DNA from: Kaustia mangrovi
GTDB lineage: Bacteria; Pseudomonadota; Alphaproteobacteria; Rhizobiales; Im1
DNA length: 64,000 nt
Reading direction: 5' to 3'
Assembly: GCF_015482775.1 (NCBI RefSeq)
Contig: NZ_CP058214.1
Span: 4,020,501 to 4,084,500 of the forward strand
Below the pieces are notes generated by a model that made no database searches, was not told the DNA's origin, and worked only from the letters and a program-made list of their open reading frames with translations. Below are positions 31,254 to 39,532 of the stretch, piece after piece (the stretch's first letter is position 1; each line of letters begins with the position of its first letter). The translations under genes and the position numbers were made by a program.

Positions 31254-32366
31254 ATGACGGCGCACCTCCTGCCGCCCAATGCCACGGAGCTCGACAAGGC
31301 CTTCTCGCTGGCCTTCGACCCGGCGCCCGAGCTCGCGCCGGCCATCGACGCGGTGCGCGGGGCGAAGCTCGTCGCGCCGCCGCCGAGCTGGTTGCCCTGG
31401 CTCGTCTACGAATACGGGCTCGGCGAGCTCACGCCCTACGTCCCCAATCTCTACGACCTGATCCGCGAGGGCATCGACTGGCAGCGGATCCGGGGAACGC
31501 CCGCGGCGCTTGCCATGGGGCTCGGCTGGATCGGCTATGCGGGCGATATCGAGGAATGGCCGACCCGCCGGCGCGCCTGGAGCCGCTTCCAGCTCCGGCT
31601 CGACCGGGTGCGCGATACGGAAGACCCCGACCTCGAACGCATCGAGGGCATCGCCACGCTCTCGCCGCCGCTGCGCTCGCGCTTCTGGCGCGGGTTTCAT
31701 GGCTACGACGTCCGGCCGCTGGACTGGAGCTGGCAGCGCTGGAGCGGTGCGCGCTGGGCGTCCTTCTCCGGCGTGCGGCTCCATGAGGGCGGCCCCAAAT
31801 GGTCCTTCGGGCGCACTCACGATGTGGACCGCACGCTCGGCCAGGCCGAGCTCGAGGCGGCCGGCGCCTGGATCGCGCCGACCGGCGGGGCGAGCCTCTC
31901 CTGGGGGCCGTTCCCGTGGACAACACCCGGCATCGCCTGGACGGATAGCGGCGAAGAGGCCCGCCGGCGCGCCATCGCCGCCAATCTGGCCGCCCGCGAC
32001 ATCTATGTCGCGCTGATCGACGGCGACGGCCAGGTGATCGGCTATCGCCGGGCCCGCGCCGTCCATGCCGTCTCGCTCGATGTCGCCGGCGCCTACGAGG
32101 TCGACGGGGTGCGCTGGGCGCCGGACGAGCAAGGCACGGCCATCTATGTGGAGGCGCTGACCGGCTTCGGGGACGGCGCCGGCGCCGATATCGCTTCCGT
32201 CGCGCTCGCCTTCGACGCCACGCCCGCCGATCCGGCCCGGCCGGGCCTTCTCTGGGCCGGACCGGGCGAGCTTGTCACGCCCACCGGCCTCGTCGCCGAG
32301 ACCCCGGCCGCCATCGCGCTCGGGGAGACGGTGCGCGAGCGCATCCGATTCATCCTGAGGAGCTGA
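31254..32366 (+). CDS. Tail protein I (P2 gpI-like)
   Basis: A 370-residue protein whose N-terminal half matches gpI of contractile tails: LLPPNATELDKAFSLAF, WLPWLVYEYGLGELTPY, REGIDWQRIRGTPAAL. The C-terminal half (about 150-370) is longer than usual and may carry fibre-binding domains. It follows the hairpin; AGCGGAGGAG precedes the ATG. It joins fibre to baseplate. Confidence 0.88.
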   Translation: MTAHLLPPNATELDKAFSLAFDPAPELAPAIDAVRGAKLVAPPPSWLPWLVYEYGLGELTPYVPNLYDLIREGIDWQRIRGTPAALAMGLGWIGYAGDIEEWPTRRRAWSRFQLRLDRVRDTEDPDLERIEGIATLSPPLRSRFWRGFHGYDVRPLDWSWQRWSGARWASFSGVRLHEGGPKWSFGRTHDVDRTLGQAELEAAGAWIAPTGGASLSWGPFPWTTPGIAWTDSGEEARRRAIAANLAARDIYVALIDGDGQVIGYRRARAVHAVSLDVAGAYEVDGVRWAPDEQGTAIYVEALTGFGDGAGADIASVALAFDATPADPARPGLLWAGPGELVTPTGLVAETPAAIALGETVRERIRFILRS

Positions 32367-32371
32367 CCCCC

Positions 32372-35300
32372 ATGGCCCACGAACACCGCTCCGGACTTTC
32401 CGACGCCTATGACCGCTTTGCCGAGAGGCCCGACCATGCCCGGCTGGTCTTCCGCGAGAACCGCCTCGGCCAGGCCGCCGAGCTGAACGAGCTCCAGTCC
32501 ATCGCGGAGGCGCGAGGCACGCGCATCGGCAATCTGATCGGGCGCGACGGCGACCGGGTGGAGGGCGCGGAGATCGTCGTCGACGCGCAAGCCGGAACGG
32601 CGACGCTCACCGCCGGCCGCATCTATCTGCGCGGCGATGTGCGCGCCGTCTCCGAGGCGGTGCTCGCCGGCGTCCCCATGGCGGGCGATGTGCGCATCGG
32701 CGTGCGCTACCGGGTGAGCGTCGTTACCGAGGTGGAGGACCCGGACCTCGTGGGGCTCGCGCCGGGAACGGACGCGGAGGGCGAGCCGGGCGCGGCCCGC
32801 GAGGTGGAGAGCATCGTCTGGGGCTTCGAGGGCGACGGCAGCGCCGGCGAGCTCTACGCCGTCTATCTCCTGCGCGACGGCGTGGCCATCGACCAGACGC
32901 CGCCGCCGAACCTCTCCGGCGTCAACGCGGCCATCGCGCAGTACGACCGCGACGCCAATGGCAACTATATCGTGGAGGGCTGCCGGGTGACGGCGCTCGG
33001 CAAGAGTGGCGCAGACCAGATCTTCGCGATCTCCGAGGGCGTCGCCAACATCATGGGCTTCAAGCGGACGCGCCATGTGGCGCTCCGCCATGCCGAGCCG
33101 GAGGCCTTCGACGCCGGCGTCGTCGATGCCGAGCCCCACACTTTCGCCGATGGCGGCTCGGGCACGGTCACGGTGCCGCTCTCGCACACGCCGGTGGCCT
33201 CCATTCTCAACGCCATCGTCACGAAGGAGGTGACGGAGAGCGTCGTTCACGGCGCGGTCTCCGGCGCCAGCGACGAGCTGGGCAACACCTCCGTCACGGA
33301 GATCGTGTCGGTGACGCAAGGGGCGACCACCTATGTGGAAGGCGCCGACTATGTGCTCAATGCCGACCGGGTGGACTGGTCGGCCGGCGGCGGCGAGCCG
33401 GCGCCGGGATCCTCCTACGACGTGACCTATCGCTATCTCGACGCGGTGGTGCCCGACGCCTTCGACGACGACACGGTGACGCTCTCCGGCGGGGTGACGG
33501 GCACGACCGTGCTGGTGAGCTACGAATGGAAGCTGCCGCGCGTGGATCTCCTCTGCCTCGACCAGGACGGCAACGCGGTCTATCTCAAGGGCGTTTCCGC
33601 GCGCTCGCGGCCGGCCGCCCCCGTCGCACCGGTCACGCTCCTGCCGCTGGCGGAAATCTCCAATGGCTGGCGGGGCAAGCCGGCGGTCGCCAATACCGGC
33701 GTGCGGGCAGTGCATTACGACGTGCTCTGGCGCTATCTCAACCGCCTCGTCGACGCGCTCGACCTGATCGCGCTGGAGCGCCTGCGCCGCGACATCGACT
33801 CGCGCGAACCGGTGGCCAAGAAGGGCGTCTTCGTCGATCCCTTCACCTCCGACCGCTATCGCGATGCCGGCGAGGCGCAGTCGGCGGCCGTCTTCTCCGG
33901 CTCCATGCAGCTTGCCGTCGACCCGACCTTCTATGCGCCGCCGCTGTCGGCGCCCGTCACGCTCGACTGGAGCGAAGAGGTCGTCATCGCCCAGGAGCTC
34001 GCGACCGCGTGCCAGAAGATCAACCCCTATGCCAACTTCACGCCGCTGCCGGCCGGCCTGGCGCTCGATCCGGCAGCCGACTTCTGGGTCGAGCACGAGA
34101 CGGAATGGACGTCGCCGGTCAGCCGCCAGTTCGGCTCCGGCTCGCGGACCCGCACGACGACGCGCGACGAGCTGGTCGACGAGCGCGAGGAGCTGCTCGA
34201 GTTCCTGCGCGAGATCGACGTCGGTTTCCAGATCTCCGGCTTCGGCCCTGGCGAGGAGCTCGACAGCCTCACCTTCGATGGCATCGACGTCACCCCCGCC
34301 GGTCCGCTTGCCGCCGATGCGCAAGGCGAGATTGCCGGCAGCTTTGCGATCCCCGCGAATGTGACGGCCGGCCAGAAGCTCGTGCGCGCGGAGGGTGCCG
34401 GCGGGGCCTTCGCCGAGGCCGCCTTCGTCGGCCAGGGCGTCGTCGAGATCGACGTCATGAGGCGCGTCACCACGACCAGGCGCAGCCAGCCGAGCCGCTC
34501 CACGCGCCGGTCCATGTCCGGCGAGACGGGCGGCGGCGGAGCCGGCGCGGACCCGATCGCGCAGACCTTCATCCTGCCCGAGCCGCGCCATGTCGCCGGC
34601 GTGGATCTCAAGTTCTGCCTGATCGGCGACACGGCAAACGGCGTGCTGCTCCAGCTCGTCACCGTGGAGAACGGCATCCCCACGACCGACATCGTCGCGG
34701 AGGCCTTCGTGCACATGGGCACCGTGGTGCTCGACCAGTGGACGGCGATCCGCTTCCCGCTGCCCGTCTTCCTGCCGGCGGACCGGGAGTATGCGTTTGT
34801 CGTGAAGACCGACGATGCCGACCATTCCATCGCCATCGGCCGGGTGGGCGACTTCGACGCGGAGGCTCAGGAATGGGTTTCCGCCCAGCCCTACAGCGTC
34901 GGCGTCATGCTGTCCTCGTCCAACGCCCGCACCTGGACGCCGCATCAGGCCGAGGACGTGACCTTCCGCCTCGTCGCCGCCGCCTTCGCCCCCGCCACCA
35001 AGGTGGTCGATCTCGGCCAGCACGATCTCGTCGACGCCTCCGATATCCTGGCGCGCGCGACCGTGGAGCTGCCGACGGCGGACGCGCGGATGCAGTTCGA
35101 GATCGAGCGCGCCGACGGCTTGGTGACGCGGCTCGAGCCCGGCCAGGTCTGGGAACTCGACGAGTACGTTACCGAGGCGGTCACCCTGCGCGCCGTGCTC
35201 ACCGGCACGGCGACCATATCGCCCGTGCTCTATCCGGGCGTCCTGCTGGTCGCCGGCAAGATCCGCAACGAGGGCTCCTACGTCTCCCGCGCCTTCGCGA

Positions 35301-35560
35301 TGGGCACGAGCATCAGGCTCGCCGCCTACCTCAAGGCGCTCCTGCCGGCTGGCTCCGGCCTCACGGTCGAGGCCGATGCCGGCAACGGCAACTGGCAGGC
35401 ACTCCCGTCCGGCGGCTCGACGCTGCTGGAGGACGGCTGGACGGAGCGCGACTACGAGGTGGACCCGTACACCGCGCCCGAGGGCCGGCTGCGGCTCACC
35501 CTCACCGGCGGCCCGGCCGCGCGCCCCGCGCTCGCCGATCTGCGCGCGGTCTCGATCTAG
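32372..35560 (+). CDS. DUF4815 tail protein (large baseplate/fibre protein)
   Basis: A 1062-residue protein of the DUF4815 family: LSDAYDRFAERPDHARLVFREN (in two parts, LSDAYDRFAERPD and HARLVFREN) and LNELQSIAEARGTRIGNLI at the start, with beta-rich domains throughout. A Ser/Arg/Thr-rich linker near residues 690-720 separates the two halves. The family occurs in phages with contractile tails, near tail protein I, and is thought to be a baseplate-fibre component. It starts 5 bp after the gpI stop and is the longest gene of the prophage. Confidence 0.85.
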   Translation: MAHEHRSGLSDAYDRFAERPDHARLVFRENRLGQAAELNELQSIAEARGTRIGNLIGRDGDRVEGAEIVVDAQAGTATLTAGRIYLRGDVRAVSEAVLAGVPMAGDVRIGVRYRVSVVTEVEDPDLVGLAPGTDAEGEPGAAREVESIVWGFEGDGSAGELYAVYLLRDGVAIDQTPPPNLSGVNAAIAQYDRDANGNYIVEGCRVTALGKSGADQIFAISEGVANIMGFKRTRHVALRHAEPEAFDAGVVDAEPHTFADGGSGTVTVPLSHTPVASILNAIVTKEVTESVVHGAVSGASDELGNTSVTEIVSVTQGATTYVEGADYVLNADRVDWSAGGGEPAPGSSYDVTYRYLDAVVPDAFDDDTVTLSGGVTGTTVLVSYEWKLPRVDLLCLDQDGNAVYLKGVSARSRPAAPVAPVTLLPLAEISNGWRGKPAVANTGVRAVHYDVLWRYLNRLVDALDLIALERLRRDIDSREPVAKKGVFVDPFTSDRYRDAGEAQSAAVFSGSMQLAVDPTFYAPPLSAPVTLDWSEEVVIAQELATACQKINPYANFTPLPAGLALDPAADFWVEHETEWTSPVSRQFGSGSRTRTTTRDELVDEREELLEFLREIDVGFQISGFGPGEELDSLTFDGIDVTPAGPLAADAQGEIAGSFAIPANVTAGQKLVRAEGAGGAFAEAAFVGQGVVEIDVMRRVTTTRRSQPSRSTRRSMSGETGGGGAGADPIAQTFILPEPRHVAGVDLKFCLIGDTANGVLLQLVTVENGIPTTDIVAEAFVHMGTVVLDQWTAIRFPLPVFLPADREYAFVVKTDDADHSIAIGRVGDFDAEAQEWVSAQPYSVGVMLSSSNARTWTPHQAEDVTFRLVAAAFAPATKVVDLGQHDLVDASDILARATVELPTADARMQFEIERADGLVTRLEPGQVWELDEYVTEAVTLRAVLTGTATISPVLYPGVLLVAGKIRNEGSYVSRAFAMGTSIRLAAYLKALLPAGSGLTVEADAGNGNWQALPSGGSTLLEDGWTERDYEVDPYTAPEGRLRLTLTGGPAARPALADLRAVSI

Positions 35561-35573
35561 AGGAGGTTCTCCC

Positions 35574-36425
35574 ATGGCCATCGTCGACAACAGGACGCCC
35601 GCGCGGGACTATCTCCTCCCCGAGGGATCGAACAATCTGGAGGACGACGTCCTCCGGCTCGTCGCCGCGCTGTCGGCCATCGACACCGACGTGGCGGCGA
35701 TCCTCGCCTCGCTCGCCGGCAAGGCCGAGGCCGTCCACGGGCATTCCATCGGCGACATTGCCGGCCTCCAGGGCGCGCTCGACGGCAAGATGGATGCGGG
35801 CGCGACCTTCAGCCTGGACGGCCTCTCCGACGTCGACGTGGCGGGCGCGGCGAACGACCAGTTCCTGAAATATGCAGGTGGGCAGTGGATCCCGGCGAAG
35901 CTCGACGCCGGCTATGTCGTCTCCGGCACCTTCGCGGAGGCGCGCATGCCGGCCTATCTCAGATCGACCGCGCTTTCGAACAGCTACGCGCCGGCCGCCC
36001 ACACCCATGCGATCGCCGGCGTGACCGGCCTCCAGGCCGCGCTCGACGCCAAGGGCAGCCTCGGCGAGGCGGGCCTGTGGTCGGCCGTCCAGTTCGGCGG
36101 CGTGCAGACGCTCGCCGACGGTGCCAGCGTCACGCCGGACATGAATGGCGGCCAGCACTGGTACTGGGCGCTCGGCGCGGACGGCAACCTGCTGGAGGCC
36201 CCGTCCAGCCTGCCGGCGGCCGGCTCGGCCTCGGCCGCCGGCATTCTGGAGATCGCGATGTCGGGCGGCGCCTTCGTCCCGGCCTTCGACGCCCTCTACA
36301 AGCAGGCCGATGGCGAGGCCGTCGACCCGCCGTCGAGCGCGGACGGCGAGACCACGCTCTATTCCTGGCTGCTCACCGCCGGCGGCGCGATCGTCCTCAC
36401 CAAGATCGGGGACGGCCTCGCATGA
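35574..36425 (+). CDS. Tail fibre protein
   Basis: A 283-residue fibre. The N-terminal part (to about 70) is an attachment region. Then come short repeats of the collagen/phage-fibre type, GHSIGDIAGLQGALDGK and AHTHAIAGVTGLQAALDAK, which share the pattern H-I-x-G-x-x-GLQ-A-LD-K. A globular tip follows. AGAGGAGG lies 8 bp before the ATG. It is the likely receptor-binding protein or its shaft. Confidence 0.82.
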   Translation: MAIVDNRTPARDYLLPEGSNNLEDDVLRLVAALSAIDTDVAAILASLAGKAEAVHGHSIGDIAGLQGALDGKMDAGATFSLDGLSDVDVAGAANDQFLKYAGGQWIPAKLDAGYVVSGTFAEARMPAYLRSTALSNSYAPAAHTHAIAGVTGLQAALDAKGSLGEAGLWSAVQFGGVQTLADGASVTPDMNGGQHWYWALGADGNLLEAPSSLPAAGSASAAGILEIAMSGGAFVPAFDALYKQADGEAVDPPSSADGETTLYSWLLTAGGAIVLTKIGDGLA

Positions 36426-37129
36426 CGGTGACCGCGCCTTACTACACGCTGGCCACGCCCCGGCTCTCGGGCTTCCTCTATATCGGCGACGATATGCAGA
36501 CCAATGCGGCCAACCAGGCCGCCATGCTGTTTCCGGCAATGCCGATCGGCAAGCCGCAGGCCGACCGGCTCGTCGTCTCGCTGCTCATGTCGTCGCGCTA
36601 TTCGAGCGAGGGCCAATCGGGGAGCAATTCGTGGATCGAGGACGCCTTCATCGGTGGCGTGGCGGCAACGCGCAATGATGGCATTTCCTCCACCGAGAGA
36701 ACGCCGACCGCCATCGCCTCGCGACTCGTGCCCACGGGCCGCACGGCCGACATCGCCTACACGCTTCGCAACCCCCAGCGCGGGGCGGCTGTCGGCGTCG
36801 GAGTTTTCTACGGGCTGTCCACCGATGCCGCCGCCGACAGCGACAGGCTGCGCTTCTCCAGCGATCACACGCCGAGCCTGGCCATCACAATCCCCGCCGG
36901 AGGTATCGGTCTGTGGTCGGTCGGCATCGGGGCGGACAGGGCCTCGACGCTGGCCTGGACGGGCGCGACCGAGATCGCCCGCCGGGTGGATGCCGGATCC
37001 TTCGTCTGGTCGGCCGCCCTGGTCGTCAACGACACCGGCGGCGATCTTGTCGGCCACGAGGCGGAGGCGAGCTGGACCTTCGACGCGACCTGCACCATGT
37101 GCGCCGCCTCCTTCGCGCCTGGAGCCTGA
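36422..37129 (+). CDS. Hypothetical fibre-associated protein
   Basis: A 235-residue beta-rich protein overlapping the fibre gene by 4 bp (ATGA). Low Cys content, many Ser/Thr/Asp residues and alternate hydrophobic patterns suggest an adhesin or fibre tip. It carries no membrane segment. No known family; the place after a fibre gene is typical of receptor-binding or fibre assembly proteins. Confidence 0.65.
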   Translation: MTVTAPYYTLATPRLSGFLYIGDDMQTNAANQAAMLFPAMPIGKPQADRLVVSLLMSSRYSSEGQSGSNSWIEDAFIGGVAATRNDGISSTERTPTAIASRLVPTGRTADIAYTLRNPQRGAAVGVGVFYGLSTDAAADSDRLRFSSDHTPSLAITIPAGGIGLWSVGIGADRASTLAWTGATEIARRVDAGSFVWSAALVVNDTGGDLVGHEAEASWTFDATCTMCAASFAPGA

Positions 37130-37133
37130 GCCC

Positions 37134-37301
37134 ATGCCCGCCTGGATCCGCGCCATCGGAAAGGACGCGCTGCTTCATGCCGCCGCCGCCGCCGTCCTCA
37201 CCGTCGCGGTCGGCCTAGCCGAGCTGGCGCTGGGAACATTGGCGAGCTGCCTGCGACCAAGGATCAGCAAGCATCCTCTGTGCCGCTGTGGATTCAAATA
37301 A
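37134..37301 (+). CDS. Small membrane protein, probably truncated
   Basis: A 55-residue protein starting PAWIRAIGKDALLHAAAAAV with a membrane helix. After about residue 35 the composition changes and the frame ends in RISKHPLCRCGFK, which looks foreign to the protein. Base composition also drops from here on. It seems the 3' part of a larger membrane-protein gene was lost when cargo locus 3 was acquired. Confidence 0.5.
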   Translation: MPAWIRAIGKDALLHAAAAAVLTVAVGLAELALGTLASCLRPRISKHPLCRCGFK

Positions 37302-37402
37302 GGGGTGCTGCTACCGTCTGATACACTTCGATTGGTTCGCAGAAAGACCGCAATACCGCGTGCTTTCTGCATTTCCAGATACTGTTCTCTCATGTGCTGG
37401 CT

Positions 37403-38074
37403 ATGCCGAATGATTTCTACGTGATGCGGGTCCAGAGCCGCATCGGAACCGCCAAATATAACGTCAGGCTGGAAATCCAACCCGATGACGCGACAGACGT
37501 TGATCCCACGCCCAGAAGGGATTTGGACGGTGCTTATGTACTTCCGATCGTGCAGCCATCTGACAACGAGCGACATATTGTGCTGGGCAAGTTTATGGAT
37601 GAGTGGAGCAAATTGGAGATGGCGCTGAGTTTCTTGCTTGGCCACCTCACTTCGACTCCGATGGAAAGCGTGAGCGTGCTCATGAACGCACTTGGGAGTC
37701 GTGGACAACTTGACGTTATGCGAACACTAGCTCCGCTTCGGATCGAGGGGGGCAAAGTGGGCGAACTGGAAGCGCTTTTAGATCGTGTCAAAGCCCAAAA
37801 TACCAGGCGGAATAGGATCGTTCATGGTTACTGGGCGCTTGAGTTGGTCGTGGTCGACTGCGATGGAGCGCCAGCAATACGCTATCATCAATACAGAGAG
37901 TATTTTCCTAGCGATGCAGAGACCAAAATACGGATCGGGACCCCTTCCAACCGCAAGGTGCGCTCGAAGTACCTGTTCGGTCTTGGTCGCATAAAAACGA
38001 TAACGCGGAATATAATCGAACTGCGCCGCGATCTGGAGGCCTTCAAATCGCGGTGCTTACCGTCAGGGCAATAA
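37403..38074 (+). CDS. HEPN-type ribonuclease candidate (cargo)
   Basis: A 223-residue helical protein with the motif RNRIVH at 136-141 (R-N-x3-H), the HEPN ribonuclease signature, in TRRNRIVHGYWALE. An earlier helix, WSKLEMALSFLLGHL (about 68-82), is also typical of HEPN proteins in abortive-infection and toxin systems. ATG 37403 lacks a good ribosome-binding site; a GTG at 37394 is possible. It is AT-rich relative to the phage and follows the truncated membrane gene. It may cleave RNA on infection by another phage; activity is inferred from the motif. Confidence 0.7.
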   Translation: MPNDFYVMRVQSRIGTAKYNVRLEIQPDDATDVDPTPRRDLDGAYVLPIVQPSDNERHIVLGKFMDEWSKLEMALSFLLGHLTSTPMESVSVLMNALGSRGQLDVMRTLAPLRIEGGKVGELEALLDRVKAQNTRRNRIVHGYWALELVVVDCDGAPAIRYHQYREYFPSDAETKIRIGTPSNRKVRSKYLFGLGRIKTITRNIIELRRDLEAFKSRCLPSGQ

Positions 38075-38157
38075 AATTGACTGAGCGCCCTCGCAGTCCG
38101 CGCACCATAGGCTACCTGCCCTGTGCCTAATGGCAAGGAATAATTCCACGCTTTATC

Positions 38158-38877
38158 CTATTCAAACGCGATGTCGTGCGCCTGATTGACCGTAAATGAA
38201 ACCTGATACTCGAAGAGGAAGATGTTGGGCACTACAGTACGCGCAAAGCGTAACTTCTCGCTGATCGTCTTCGCGACGATCACGCCATTAACAGGCCTGC
38301 CACCTGCTATGGTCTGCTTGACCCAGCCCATATAGCGCGCGACTTGCCCGATCGCGCTGTCCGGGCTTTGCGCACGTTTCAACTCGAAAACGTAATAGGC
38401 ACCATCGGTGTCCACCGCGAGGATGTCGATCCAGCCGACAGCCGTAGGATATTCAATCCCACTTCGGCCAGTCTCATCTTGAAACAGTCTCAGGCGCCTT
38501 CCGTCGACGGCGACCCTGTCGAGGTTGTTGGCCAGAAAGTCGCGAAGCTGCTCCTCAAGCTGAAACCCCAATCCTTCCTCTTCATCCTCGGAGTTCTCCG
38601 CATCGCTTCCAACGTCGTCCTGCGGGCCAAGATATTCCTCGATATCAAGGCTTTCCTCGACGCCCGGTCTGAACAGCAATACCTTCGTGGCTGTCTCCTC
38701 CATGATCCAGCCCATTTTTCTCAGGCCATTGCGGAGCATGTGGCTGGTGCTGCCATTGTTGTGAGGATCGAGACCGGGTGGAATTTCCTCCGGATGCGCG
38801 CGAAGCCAGCTCTTCAGTCGATGTTCCCTTGCGCGACCGTCTTCCCCAAGCGTGACAACAAAATGCTTTCTGACCAT
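38158..38877 (-). CDS. NucS-like PDDEXK nuclease domain protein (cargo)
   Basis: A 239-residue protein. The C-terminal half is a PDDEXK nuclease of NucS type: LEEQLRDFLANNLD (E108/E109), EYPTAVGWIDILAVD (D151), VFELKRAQ (E165-x-K167) and GQVARYMGWV (Q178). The N-terminal 85 residues and an acidic linker (84-103) are not part of known NucS. NucS proteins cut branched or mismatched DNA; related nucleases restrict phage DNA. The ATG has AGGGGGTGGGG before it. A likely partner gene lies upstream (38957-39313). Confidence 0.8.
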   Translation of the reverse strand: MVRKHFVVTLGEDGRAREHRLKSWLRAHPEEIPPGLDPHNNGSTSHMLRNGLRKMGWIMEETATKVLLFRPGVEESLDIEEYLGPQDDVGSDAENSEDEEEGLGFQLEEQLRDFLANNLDRVAVDGRRLRLFQDETGRSGIEYPTAVGWIDILAVDTDGAYYVFELKRAQSPDSAIGQVARYMGWVKQTIAGGRPVNGVIVAKTISEKLRFARTVVPNIFLFEYQVSFTVNQAHDIAFE

Positions 38878-38956
38878 CCCCACCCCCTACGTCTTCGCCT
38901 CGCCGGGTAACCTCTCCATGGCAATAGATCTCTGCGGGCCCGGCCAACAGGACGTC

Positions 38957-39313
38957 TCAGAACGAGACCCGAGCCGTTGGACAGTATCGCTTGAAGACCT
39001 CTTGCAGCTTTTCGCGCGCAGTCGCAATTTGCGCCGACGTTGGAGGATTGGCTGGCGAGCCGCCGATCTGGCCCGGCAAACCTGTACTCTTCCTGATCAC
39101 CATATACGTGATGTCAGGCAACCCCTTCGCTTCCTCCTCGCAACTGATAAGGTCGAGCACCGGTTTCCATGGCCCTTGCGCAGGGATCCCCACGAGCCTG
39201 CCCAGTTCCGCATAGGAATTCTTGTCGCTTCGCGGCGCGCCCTCGCGGGCCCACGTCTTCAACACCTCACGAATTCGCGGCGCCTTGTCCTGATAGCGAA
39301 CTGCCCCTGCCAT
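38957..39313 (-). CDS. Winged-helix partner protein (cargo)
   Basis: A 118-residue protein with the pattern YAELGRLVGIPAQGPWKPVL, then LPDITYMVIRKSTGLPGQ, a winged-helix domain found next to or fused with DNA-cutting enzymes. The ATG (39313) is 6 bp after GGGAG. It is read in the same direction as, and 79 bp upstream of, the NucS-like gene, so the two probably form an operon. The function is unknown; DNA recognition for the nuclease is the natural guess. Confidence 0.65.
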   Translation of the reverse strand: MAGAVRYQDKAPRIREVLKTWAREGAPRSDKNSYAELGRLVGIPAQGPWKPVLDLISCEEEAKGLPDITYMVIRKSTGLPGQIGGSPANPPTSAQIATAREKLQEVFKRYCPTARVSF

Positions 39314-39435
39314 CTCGATCTCCCTATTTCCAAGGAACGATATTTCGAAAATCGAACTTTATCTGAGGTCATCGCTCGTGACCACCCGATGGCCCTTCAG
39401 GCACAGCGAGATGGACAAACGATCATGGCTCGCCT

Positions 39436-39453
39436 CCCCGACACCTGTCGGGG
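39436..39453 (+). terminator. Conserved hairpin copy 3
   Basis: CCCCGAC-ACCT-GTCGGGG followed by GCACCGG. It is the third copy of the element at 14795 and 24946 and lies between cargo locus 3 and the sheath gene. The remaining bases of 39314-39532 hold no other gene; part is likely the promoter for the leftward cargo genes. Confidence 0.7.
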
Positions 39454-39532
39454 GCACCGGAGGACGTGCGGATTGCGACATCTCTAGGGGAACAGCCGGA
39501 GCGTAGCCGGCGGCCTCACGGAGATCAAGCGC

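Noticed and set aside
32144-35590. A 1148-residue minus-strand frame
   Set aside because: It is antisense to the DUF4815 tail gene and has no recognisable domain.
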